A stretch of DNA of 64,000 bases from Lumbricus terrestris (taxonomy: Eukaryota; Annelida; Clitellata; Crassiclitellata; Lumbricidae): positions 16,329,017-16,393,016 of the forward strand of contig OX457037.1 in the NCBI GenBank assembly GCA_949752735.1, given 5' to 3'. The notes under the pieces were generated by a model. That model did not search any database. It was not told the origin of the DNA and worked only from the letters and a program-made list of their open reading frames with translations. Of the stretch, positions 41,801-52,425 are shown piece by piece; positions within the stretch are counted from its first letter, which is position 1; the number at the start of each line of letters is the position of its first letter. The translations under genes were made by a program, and so were the position numbers.

Positions 41801-44800
41801 ATATCTAGGAGTCGTAGCGTGGCATGCAATGGTTGGCGATTTCATCGCCGCCATTGCGCCCGCTCCTCCGAATATCTAGGAGTCGTAGCGTGGCATGCAA
41901 TGGTTGGCGATTTCATCGCCGCCATTGCGCCCGCTCCTCCGAATATCTAGGAGTCGTAGCGTGGCATGCAATGGTTGGCGATTTCATCGCCGCCATTGCG
42001 CCCGCTCCTCCGAATATCTAGGAGTCGTAGCGTGGCATGCAATGGTTGGCGATTTCATCGCCGCCATTGCGCCCGCTCCTCCGAATATCTAGGAGTCGTA
42101 GCGTGGCATGCAATGGTTGGCGATTTCATCGCCGCCATTGCGCCCGCTCCTCCGAATATCTAGGAGTCGTAGCGTGGCATGCAATGGTTGGCGATTTCAT
42201 CGCCGCCATTGCGCCCGCTCCTCCGAATATCTAGGAGTCGTAGCGTGGCATGCAATGGTTGGCGATTTCATCGCCGCCATTGCGCCCGCTCCTCCGAATA
42301 TCTAGGAGTCGTAGCGTGGCATGCAATGGTTGGCGATTTCATCGCCGCCATTGCGCCCGCTCCTCCGAATATCTAGGAGTCGTAGCGTGGCATGCAATGG
42401 CTGGCGATTTCATCGCCGCCATTGCGCCCGCTCCTCCGAATATCTAGGAGTCGTAGCGTGGCATGCAATGGCTGGCGATTTCATCGCCGCCATTGCGCCC
42501 GCTCCTCCGAATATCTAGGAGTCGTAGCGTGGCATGCAATGGCTGGCGATTTCATCGCCGCCATTGCGCCCGCTCCTCCGAATATCTAGGAGTCGTAGCG
42601 TGGCATGCAATGGCTGGCGATTTCATCGCCGCCATTGCGCCCGCTCCTCCGAATATCTAGGAGTCGTAGCGTGGCATGCAATGGCTGGCGATTTCATCGC
42701 CGCCATTGCGCCCGCTCCTCCGAATATCTAGGAGTCGTAGCGTGGCATGCAATGGCTGGCGATTTCATCGCCGCCATTGCGCCCGCTCCTCCGAATATCT
42801 AGGAGTCGTAGCGTGGCATGCAATGGCTGGCGATTTCATCGCCGCCATTGCGCCCGCTCCTCCGAATATCTAGGAGTCGTAGCGTGGCATGCAATGGCTG
42901 GCGATTTCATCGCCGCCATTGCGCCCGCTCCTCCGAATATCTAGGAGTCGTAGCGTGGCATGCAATGGCTGGCGATTTCATCGCCGCCATTGCGCCCGCT
43001 CCTCCGAATATCTAGGAGTCGTAGCGTGGCATGCAATGGCTGGCGATTTCATCGCCGCCATTGCGCCCGCTCCTCCGAATATCTAGGAGTCGTAGCGTGG
43101 CATGCAATGGCTGGCGATTTCATCGCCGCCATTGCGCCCGCTCCTCCGAATATCTAGGAGTCGTAGCGTGGCATGCAATGGCTGGCGATTTCATCGCCGC
43201 CATTGCGCCCGCTCCTCCGAATATCTAGGAGTCGTAGCGTGGCATGCAATGGCTGGCGATTTCATCGCCGCCATTGCGCCCGCTCCTCCGAATATCTAGG
43301 AGTCGTAGCGTGGCATGCAATGGCTGGCGATTTCATCGCCGCCATTGCGCCCGCTCCTCCGAATATCTAGGAGTCGTAGCGTGGCATGCAATGGCTGGCG
43401 ATTTCATCGCCGCCATTGCGCCCGCTCCTCCGAATATCTAGGAGTCGTAGCGTGGCATGCAATGGCTGGCGATTTCATCGCCGCCATTGCGCCCGCTCCT
43501 CCGAATATCTAGGAGTCGTAGCGTGGCATGCAATGGCTGGCGATTTCATCGCCGCCATTGCGCCCGCTCCTCCGAATATCTAGGAGTCGTAGCGTGGCAT
43601 GCAATGGCTGGCGATTTCATCGCCGCCATTGCGCCCGCTCCTCCGAATATCTAGGAGTCGTAGCGTGGCATGCAATGGCTGGCGATTTCATCGCCGCCAT
43701 TGCGCCCGCTCCTCCGAATATCTAGGAGTCGTAGCGTGGCATGCAATGGCTGGCGATTTCATCGCCGCCATTGCGCCCGCTCCTCCGAATATCTAGGAGT
43801 CGTAGCGTGGCATGCAATGGCTGGCGATTTCATCGCCGCCATTGCGCCCGCTCCTCCGAATATCTAGGAGTCGTAGCGTGGCATGCAATGGCTGGCGATT
43901 TCATCGCCGCCATTGCGCCCGCTCCTCCGAATATCTAGGAGTCGTAGCGTGGCATGCAATGGCTGGCGATTTCATCGCCGCCATTGCGCCCGCTCCTCCG
44001 AATATCTAGGAGTCGTAGCGTGGCATGCAATGGCTGGCGATTTCATCGCCGCCATTGCGCCCGCTCCTCCGAATATCTAGGAGTCGTAGCGTGGCATGCA
44101 ATGGCTGGCGATTTCATCGCCGCCATTGCGCCCGCTCCTCCGAATATCTAGGAGTCGTAGCGTGGCATGCAATGGCTGGCGATTTCATCGCCGCCATTGC
44201 GCCCGCTCCTCCGAATATCTAGGAGTCGTAGCGTGGCATGCAATGGCTGGCGATTTCATCGCCGCCATTGCGCCCGCTCCTCCGAATATCTAGGAGTCGT
44301 AGCGTGGCATGCAATGGCTGGCGATTTCATCGCCGCCATTGCGCCCGCTCCTCCGAATATCTAGGAGTCGTAGCGTGGCATGCAATGGCTGGCGATTTCA
44401 TCGCCGCCATTGCGCCCGCTCCTCCGAATATCTAGGAGTCGTAGCGTGGCATGCAATGGCTGGCGATTTCATCGCCGCCATTGCGCCCGCTCCTCCGAAT
44501 ATCTAGGAGTCGTAGCGTGGCATGCAATGGCTGGCGATTTCATCGCCGCCATTGCGCCCGCTCCTCCGAATATCTAGGAGTCGTAGCGTGGCATGCAATG
44601 GCTGGCGATTTCATCGCCGCCATTGCGCCCGCTCCTCCGAATATCTAGGAGTCGTAGCGTGGCATGCAATGGCTGGCGATTTCATCGCCGCCATTGCGCC
44701 CGCTCCTCCGAATATCTAGGAGTCGTAGCGTGGCATGCAATGGCTGGCGATTTCATCGCCGCCATTGCGCCCGCTCCTCCGAATATCTAGGAGTCGTAGC

Positions 44801-47673
44801 GTGGCATGCAATGGCTGGCGATTTCATCGCCGCCATTGCGCCCGCTCCTCCGAATATCTAGGAGTCGTAGCGTGGCATGCAATGGCTGGCGATTTCATCG
44901 CCGCCATTGCGCCCGCTCCTCCGAATATCTAGGAGTCGTAGCGTGGCATGCAATGGCTGGCGATTTCATCGCCGCCATTGCGCCCGCTCCTCCGAATATC
45001 TAGGAGTCGTAGCGTGGCATGCAATGGCTGGCGATTTCATCGCCGCCATTGCGCCCGCTCCTCCGAATATCTAGGAGTCGTAGCGTGGCATGCAATGGCT
45101 GGCGATTTCATCGCCGCCATTGCGCCCGCTCCTCCGAATATCTAGGAGTCGTAGCGTGGCATGCAATGGCTGGCGATTTCATCGCCGCCATTGCGCCCGC
45201 TCCTCCGAATATCTAGGAGTCGTAGCGTGGCATGCAATGGCTGGCGATTTCATCGCCGCCATTGCGCCCGCTCCTCCGAATATCTAGGAGTCGTAGCGTG
45301 GCATGCAATGGCTGGCGATTTCATCGCCGCCATTGCGCCCGCTCCTCCGAATATCTAGGAGTCGTAGCGTGGCATGCAATGGCTGGCGATTTCATCGCCG
45401 CCATTGCGCCCGCTCCTCCGAATATCTAGGAGTCGTAGCGTGGCATGCAATGGCTGGCGATTTCATCGCCGCCATTGCGCCCGCTCCTCCGAATATCTAG
45501 GAGTCGTAGCGTGGCATGCAATGGCTGGCGATTTCATCGCCGCCATTGCGCCCGCTCCTCCGAATATCTAGGAGTCGTAGCGTGGCATGCAATGGCTGGC
45601 GATTTCATCGCCGCCATTGCGCCCGCTCCTCCGAATATCTAGGAGTCGTAGCGTGGCATGCAATGGCTGGCGATTTCATCGCCGCCATTGCGCCCGCTCC
45701 TCCGAATATCTAGGAGTCGTAGCGTGGCATGCAATGGCTGGCGATTTCATCGCCGCCATTGCGCCCGCTCCTCCGAATATCTAGGAGTCGTAGCGTGGCA
45801 TGCAATGGCTGGCGATTTCATCGCCGCCATTGCGCCCGCTCCTCCGAATATCTAGGAGTCGTAGCGTGGCATGCAATGGCTGGCGATTTCATCGCCGCCA
45901 TTGCGCCCGCTCCTCCGAATATCTAGGAGTCGTAGCGTGGCATGCAATGGCTGGCGATTTCATCGCCGCCATTGCGCCCGCTCCTCCGAATATCTAGGAG
46001 TCGTAGCGTGGCATGCAATGGCTGGCGATTTCATCGCCGCCATTGCGCCCGCTCCTCCGAATATCTAGGAGTCGTAGCGTGGCATGCAATGGCTGGCGAT
46101 TTCATCGCCGCCATTGCGCCCGCTCCTCCGAATATCTAGGAGTCGTAGCGTGGCATGCAATGGCTGGCGATTTCATCGCCGCCATTGCGCCCGCTCCTCC
46201 GAATATCTAGGAGTCGTAGCGTGGCATGCAATGGCTGGCGATTTCATCGCCGCCATTGCGCCCGCTCCTCCGAATATCTAGGAGTCGTAGCGTGGCATGC
46301 AATGGCTGGCGATTTCATCGCCGCCATTGCGCCCGCTCCTCCGAATATCTAGGAGTCGTAGCGTGGCATGCAATGGCTGGCGATTTCATCGCCGCCATTG
46401 CGCCCGCTCCTCCGAATATCTAGGAGTCGTAGCGTGGCATGCAATGGCTGGCGATTTCATCGCCGCCATTGCGCCCGCTCCTCCGAATATCTAGGAGTCG
46501 TAGCGTGGCATGCAATGGCTGGCGATTTCATCGCCGCCATTGCGCCCGCTCCTCCGAATATCTAGGAGTCGTAGCGTGGCATGCAATGGCTGGCGATTTC
46601 ATCGCCGCCATTGCGCCCGCTCCTCCGAATATCTAGGAGTCGTAGCGTGGCATGCAATGGCTGGCGATTTCATCGCCGCCATTGCGCCCGCTCCTCCGAA
46701 TATCTAGGAGTCGTAGCGTGGCATGCAATGGCTGGCGATTTCATCGCCGCCATTGCGCCCGCTCCTCCGAATATCTAGGAGTCGTAGCGTGGCATGCAAT
46801 GGCTGGCGATTTCATCGCCGCCATTGCGCCCGCTCCTCCGAATATCTAGGAGTCGTAGCGTGGCATGCAATGGCTGGCGATTTCATCGCCGCCATTGCGC
46901 CCGCTCCTCCGAATATCTAGGAGTCGTAGCGTGGCATGCAATGGCTGGCGATTTCATCGCCGCCATTGCGCCCGCTCCTCCGAATATCTAGGAGTCGTAG
47001 CGTGGCATGCAATGGCTGGCGATTTCATCGCCGCCATTGCGCCCGCTCCTCCGAATATCTAGGAGTCGTAGCGTGGCATGCAATGGCTGGCGATTTCATC
47101 GCCGCCATTGCGCCCGCTCCTCCGAATATCTAGGAGTCGTAGCGTGGCATGCAATGGCTGGCGATTTCATCGCCGCCATTGCGCCCGCTCCTCCGAATAT
47201 CTAGGAGTCGTAGCGTGGCATGCAATGGCTGGCGATTTCATCGCCGCCATTGCGCCCGCTCCTCCGAATATCTAGGAGTCGTAGCGTGGCATGCAATGGC
47301 TGGCGATTTCATCGCCGCCATTGCGCCCGCTCCTCCGAATATCTAGGAGTCGTAGCGTGGCATGCAATGGCTGGCGATTTCATCGCCGCCATTGCGCCCG
47401 CTCCTCCGAATATCTAGGAGTCGTAGCGTGGCATGCAATGGCTGGCGATTTCATCGCCGCCATTGCGCCCGCTCCTCCGAATATCTAGGAGTCGTAGCGT
47501 GGCATGCAATGGCTGGCGATTTCATCGCCGCCATTGCGCCCGCTCCTCCGAATATCTAGGAGTCGTAGCGTGGCATGCAATGGTTGGCGATTTCATCGCC
47601 GCCATTGCGCCCGCTCCTCCGAATATCTAGGAGTCGTAGCGTGGCATGCAATGGTTGGCGATTTCATCGCCAC
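38809..47673. repeat. 71-bp satellite, middle array, about 125 copies
   Basis: Same unit and orientation as the left array, with no length variants seen. 73 consecutive copies, from 42401 to 47513, carry GGCTGG in place of GGTTGG. The two copies next to the retrotransposon have GGTTGG again. The last copy is cut by the retrotransposon after GCCAC. Confidence 0.98.
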
Positions 47674-48246
47674 TGTGAGCTAATTTTGTATAGTCTATGT
47701 GGTCAGTTGATGTTTAGGCGTACGAATAGACCAGCTCAAGGTCAGCGTCTAGACAGTTAGGCCTGCAGGTGACAGACTGGCGGGAAAGTTGGCGCGGCTC
47801 GGCCGACCGTCGCCGGAGAGCGCGAGAGAGAGAGAGATAGGCAGACAGACAGACGGACAGATAGACGGAGAGAGGCAGATAGAAGGACAGAGCGGCAAGG
47901 GGAAGAGTGTACGCCCAGACAGTGAGATAAGTTGTAGAAGAAGGAGTTGGTAGTAGAGAGTAGAAGACGTTTTAGAGAACAGTGGAGTTAGATAATAATA
48001 GTTGCGTTGCTGTCGTAGAATTCAAGCGTTTGTCGTCGTTGATCCATTGTTGTGTTATTTGCGTTGTTATGAAAGAAGAAGAAAATACCAGAAACAGAGC
48101 TTTGTTGTAATTGAACAAGTTAAGAACTTTAGAAACTTATACACTAGCTTTAGATACCGAAGTACAGTGACTAGGTTAGGCATAGGCTGCGCTACTGAAC
48201 ACAAGGAAAAACTGGAGAAAACTTGAAGGTCAATTGAAGGTTGACA
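47674..48246 (+). repeat. 5' LTR, 573 bp
   Basis: Starts TGTGAGC and ends GGTTGACA, i.e. TG...CA. It contains a GA/CAGA-rich middle (about 47820-47900). It is the same length as the 3' LTR, with no difference found by eye. No TATA or AATAAA signal is obvious. Confidence 0.95.
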
Positions 48247-48249
48247 TTT

Positions 48250-48267
48250 TGGTGGCAGCGGTGGGAT
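48250..48267 (+). promoter_or_regulatory. Primer-binding site, tRNA-Leu type
   Basis: TGGTGGCAGCGGTGGGAT, three bases after the LTR, is the exact complement of the 3' end of animal tRNA-Leu (AAG/UAG) including CCA, as I remember those tRNAs. It would prime minus-strand DNA synthesis. Confidence 0.88.
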
Positions 48268-48303
48268 ACTGAATTCAAGCAAAGGACGTTGGGATAGCGA
48301 ATT

Positions 48304-48484
48304 CATTTGGAGGAATATTTTCAATTGGAGGAATATTTTCAGTTGGAGGAATATTTTCATTTGGAGGAATATTTTCAATTGGAGGAATATTTTCATTTGG
48401 AGGAATATTTTCATTTGGAGGAATATTTTCAATTGGAGGAATATTTTCATTTGGAGGAATATTTTCAATTGGAGGAATATTTAC
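48304..48484. repeat. 18-bp minisatellite in the retrotransposon leader
   Basis: Ten units of the TTGGAGGAATATTTTCA type, alternating CAATTGG and CATTTGG, lie between the primer-binding site and gag. Frames through it (LEEYFQ repeats) are open only because the unit is a multiple of three. Confidence 0.93.
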
Positions 48485-48789
48485 GTGGGATTTTGCTTAC
48501 GAAGCGTTTTCGACGCCAAGTTACGGACGGTGAATATCGAATCAATCTGAGGAGCCGACCACACGGGAGAAGGAAACTGAGCATCCGGTCGATTGGAGGC
48601 GCATTTCGGAGTCTGGTGAGAAGATACAACGGGCATACGAATAACATTACGACAACGCAACGCCAGAGAGAGGTATACAAAACTTGCTTGTTTACCCAAG
48701 GAGCCATAAGAATTAAAGTCAGCCAATCACAGATATTCATAGCCACTCCCTTGATTTCTTCACGGTAATCACTGAAGTAAAGAAGAAAG

Positions 48790-51700
48790 ATGGAGAAACT
48801 TACAGAACAAAAGCAAGCCAGTATAAAGAAGATGTCTTCTGATCGATTAATAAAGTTATTAATTGAAGAGGGTCTAGACGTAGAAGAAGTCGAAGAGATG
48901 TCCAGAGAAAATTTGATGGGAGCATTAGCAGAGGTTTGGCTTAAAAAGGAAGCTGAAGAGAAAGGTGCTGTGGGTGGTGTTGAGGAGAAACCAATTGAAA
49001 AACCTCAGCCACCGATGTCTATGGAGGCGTTGATGCAATTTATGATGATGAGGGAGGAGCAACGCAGACAGGAAGAAAAAGAACGAAAACAAGAAGAGAA
49101 AGAGAAAGAGGAGCAACGCAAACAAGAAGAGAAAGCGAAAGAGGAGCAACGCAGACAAGAAGAAAAAGAACGGAGACAAGAAGAGAAAGAGAAAGAGGAA
49201 CAACGGAGACAAGAGGAGAAAGAACGGAAACAAGAAGAGGAACAACGGAGAAAAGAAGAGAAAGAGAAAGAGGAACAACGGAGACAAGAGGAGAAAGAAC
49301 GGAAACAAGAAGAGAAAGAGAAAGAGGAACAAAGGAGACAAGAAGAGAAAGAACGAGCAGAAAGAGCAGAAAAGATCAGACAGGAGGAGAAAGAACGGAT
49401 ACAAGAGCAGATTGAACGAACAGAAAAGCTTCGACTAGAGGAAAAAGCAAGAGCAGAACAAGCAGAAAGGATGAGACAACAAGAGATTGAGATGCAGAAG
49501 CAGCAGTTCCAGCTTCAGCTAGAACAACTGAAAAAAGATCGTGACGAAGCAGAACGAAGAAGAATGGAATTGATGATAGAATACGAGAGGGCAAGGAAAA
49601 GTGATGAAGAAATACGAAAACAACAGATTGAGGAGCAAAAGATTCGTGAGGAAGACAAAGAAACCATGCGTTTGGCAGAATTACAAAGAGCCGAAGAGAT
49701 TCGACAGGAAGAATTGAAAATGGAGAAAGAAAATTTGGAAAAAGCGGAAAGAGAAAGGGAAGAACAATTAGAATTAGAACAAAAGAAACTCGCTCTTAAG
49801 GAAGCTCAACTCCGAGAAATGGCTATTGAAAAGGAGGAACGCAGAAGGCAGTTAGAATTGTTGCAGCAGAAGATAGAACAAGAAGAACTGCGTAGGGTAG
49901 AAGATCAAAATAGACTGAGGGAACGAAATGAAGACGAAAGAAGAAGCCGTGAAGAGTCAGAACGAAACAGGATCAGAGAAAGTGAGACAATGGTGTCCAA
50001 GATTAAAAGGATAGGTGATGCAATGAAACACGTATTACCTAAGATGCCATATGATATGATGGAGGTGCCATTATATTTTGAGACAGTTGAGAATGCATTC
50101 AACAGTTTTACGGTGGAAAAGCAGTTTTGGGTCAAATTGCTGTTGCCACTAATGACGCCAAGAGCAAGAACGGTGTTGAACCGATTGTCTTTCGCTGATC
50201 TAGACGATTACGACATAGTGAAAGAACATTTACTGAAAGAATTCAAATTGACAGCGAGAGAATATCGATCACGATTTGGAGATGCAAGGAAAACGGCAGA
50301 AGAAACATACACGATGTTTACAGCAAGATTGAAGAATCTGTTGAACTATTATGTCAGAAGTAGGCGAGTGGGCAAAAGCTACGAGAAGTTATTTGATCTG
50401 TTGGTGGCGGATAAATTGAAAGAATGTCTACCACCGGGTCCACTACAGTTCGTACTAGCAAAAGAGGGTACTGAATGCTTTGAAGCTAGTAATGTTGCAG
50501 AACTCGCAGACGTGCACGTGAACAATCGAATTGGTCTAATGTTTCAAGACAAACCGAAATATGAAGCATGGGGAAATAGTTCGAAGCAACCCAGGTGGAA
50601 TAGTAATAACAAAGAAACAGGAAACCAAGCCAGAAATAACGAAGCAAGGAATGATGGTGCTCCTGGAAGACAGTTTGGTCAAGATAGAAGAGAAGCAACG
50701 GGTGACAGACAAATGTACAGTCGAATTCCAGTGATGGGACGCCAAAGAGAAAACAATACAGCGTACAATTACAGGCGGGAGAGCACTGAACAGAGAGGGA
50801 TTGTTAAGAAACGTTGCCATAATTGTCAGTCAGACCGACATCTGATAAAGGATTGCAAAGTACCACCACGAATGACAAATCTGAGAAATAGATTTACTCG
50901 AAGTGCAGAAAATCTCAGAGTAAATCAGATACAAGTAATGAATGCACCGAATCAGTCTGAAGAACAAGACAACCGCGAAACGGAAGTGAAGTCAGTGATG
51001 AAGTGCACGCCTCAATTTGCTATACAGAGAGAAATAGTAAATTCTGCTCCAATTAAAGATACTGGTCGAGAAACAGAAAGCAAAGATGAGTGTCAACGTA
51101 CGAAGAAGTCTTTACTACAGCATGTCAATGTAGAGATACGTGGAAATGATGACAGTTGTCGTCCCGTGCAAGTCAGAGCGCTGATTGACTCTGGTACTGA
51201 GATTCCAGTAATCAATGAGGAATTGTTGAAAGGAGCGACAGTGGAAGAAATTGGCAGAGTACATTTGCAATGTGTGGCTGGAGAACCCATTCCAGCTAAG
51301 TTGGTAAAAATCGAAGTGCGGATGAGTTGTCATAACGAAGGAGGAGATTTGAAAGACAAGGGAGTAAATATCGCGCCATATTTAACCTTGGTGTGTGCCA
51401 GCATTCCGGCAGTCTTGTGCAAAGATAACAAAGAAAAGTTCTTGCTGCATCCAGAGATAATCGCAGAACTGAAAGAGGTTCCACCAGTGAGTGTATTACA
51501 AGGAGAATTGCAAGCGAATGTGACTACAAGAGCACAGAGTCGGAGAAGAGAAGTGGAAGAAGGAGAAGAGGAAAAGTCAAATGAAAGTTTGCTAGATGAG
51601 GACACAGAAAGCGATGATGAACAAAGCGTTCAAGAAGAAGAAGAAGGAATAACATCCGGAAACAATGAAATTGAAGAAGAGATGGTTGCATGTGAACGTG

Positions 51701-52422
51701 ATAATGATGATGATTCTGAGAGTGATGGTGAAATAGACACGAGTATGAGGGATTTGTTTGCCGAGAATACGAGTGATGAAAGACAATTAGCAGACGCAAA
51801 GAAATTTGAAGAGCAGCAGAGAAATGACGAGTCACTGAGGTCGTGGTGGAAGATAGCTGAAGACAAAGGATCAGAGTTTAGTGTGGTGAATGGGTTGATG
51901 TATAAGAAGCATCAAATGTTGGACCAGTTGGTGTATCAGTTGGTGTTGCCGAAGGAAAGAAGGATTCAGGTGATGGAATTGGCACATGAGTCAGTATTTG
52001 GCGGACACTTGGGAGAAGAGAAGACAAGGGAACGTATCAAGTTGTCCTTTGTGTGGCCAAGAATGCGTAGAGATGTGGTGAAGTTCTGCAAGTCCTGTGA
52101 GAAGTGTCAGTTGAAAGCACGAAGTTTGGTGATGGATCGAGTGCCGATTACACCAATACCAAGAGAGGATGTACCGTTCAGAAGAATGACCATGGACGTC
52201 GTAGGACCAATCGAACCGACTTCAGTAGCAGGGCATAAGTATTGTTTGTGCATCGTGGACTCATGTACAAGATGGCCGACAATATTCTTGATGAAGTCAT
52301 TGACCGCTAAGGCTGTATGCGAAGCTTTGATGAAGCTGTTCATGGATGTGGGAGTTCCGTCAGTAATCACGAGCGATAGAGGGACGAATTTTACAGCCAG
52401 TCTAACAAGAGAATTTCTGTAA
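48790..52422 (+). CDS. Gag-protease-integrase polyprotein, first part (1210 codons)
   Basis: Residues about 85-415 are a long charged coiled coil of EEKE/QRRQEEK repeats. Residues about 420-577 form a capsid domain, with LFDLLVADKLKECLPPGPLQ resembling the SCAN domain. A CCHC zinc knuckle (CHNCQSDRHLIKDC) lies near 676-689. A retropepsin-type active site (LIDSGTE) lies near 798-804. The integrase HHCC zinc finger is near 1066-1105, and its first two acidic residues are D1136 and D1196. TAA at 52420-52422 then interrupts the integrase, and the same frame continues as the next entry. The start is the first ATG after the leader repeats. Confidence 0.92.
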   Translation: MEKLTEQKQASIKKMSSDRLIKLLIEEGLDVEEVEEMSRENLMGALAEVWLKKEAEEKGAVGGVEEKPIEKPQPPMSMEALMQFMMMREEQRRQEEKERKQEEKEKEEQRKQEEKAKEEQRRQEEKERRQEEKEKEEQRRQEEKERKQEEEQRRKEEKEKEEQRRQEEKERKQEEKEKEEQRRQEEKERAERAEKIRQEEKERIQEQIERTEKLRLEEKARAEQAERMRQQEIEMQKQQFQLQLEQLKKDRDEAERRRMELMIEYERARKSDEEIRKQQIEEQKIREEDKETMRLAELQRAEEIRQEELKMEKENLEKAEREREEQLELEQKKLALKEAQLREMAIEKEERRRQLELLQQKIEQEELRRVEDQNRLRERNEDERRSREESERNRIRESETMVSKIKRIGDAMKHVLPKMPYDMMEVPLYFETVENAFNSFTVEKQFWVKLLLPLMTPRARTVLNRLSFADLDDYDIVKEHLLKEFKLTAREYRSRFGDARKTAEETYTMFTARLKNLLNYYVRSRRVGKSYEKLFDLLVADKLKECLPPGPLQFVLAKEGTECFEASNVAELADVHVNNRIGLMFQDKPKYEAWGNSSKQPRWNSNNKETGNQARNNEARNDGAPGRQFGQDRREATGDRQMYSRIPVMGRQRENNTAYNYRRESTEQRGIVKKRCHNCQSDRHLIKDCKVPPRMTNLRNRFTRSAENLRVNQIQVMNAPNQSEEQDNRETEVKSVMKCTPQFAIQREIVNSAPIKDTGRETESKDECQRTKKSLLQHVNVEIRGNDDSCRPVQVRALIDSGTEIPVINEELLKGATVEEIGRVHLQCVAGEPIPAKLVKIEVRMSCHNEGGDLKDKGVNIAPYLTLVCASIPAVLCKDNKEKFLLHPEIIAELKEVPPVSVLQGELQANVTTRAQSRRREVEEGEEEKSNESLLDEDTESDDEQSVQEEEEGITSGNNEIEEEMVACERDNDDDSESDGEIDTSMRDLFAENTSDERQLADAKKFEEQQRNDESLRSWWKIAEDKGSEFSVVNGLMYKKHQMLDQLVYQLVLPKERRIQVMELAHESVFGGHLGEEKTRERIKLSFVWPRMRRDVVKFCKSCEKCQLKARSLVMDRVPITPIPREDVPFRRMTMDVVGPIEPTSVAGHKYCLCIVDSCTRWPTIFLMKSLTAKAVCEALMKLFMDVGVPSVITSDRGTNFTASLTREFL

Positions 52423-52425
52423 CTG

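Noticed and set aside
48067..48468. 133-codon minus-strand MKIFLQ-repeat frame
   Set aside because: Shadow of the 18-bp leader minisatellite.
48925..49404. 159-codon hydrophobic minus-strand frame
   Set aside because: Antisense of the Gag coiled coil; GAA/GAG codons read backwards give phenylalanine and leucine.
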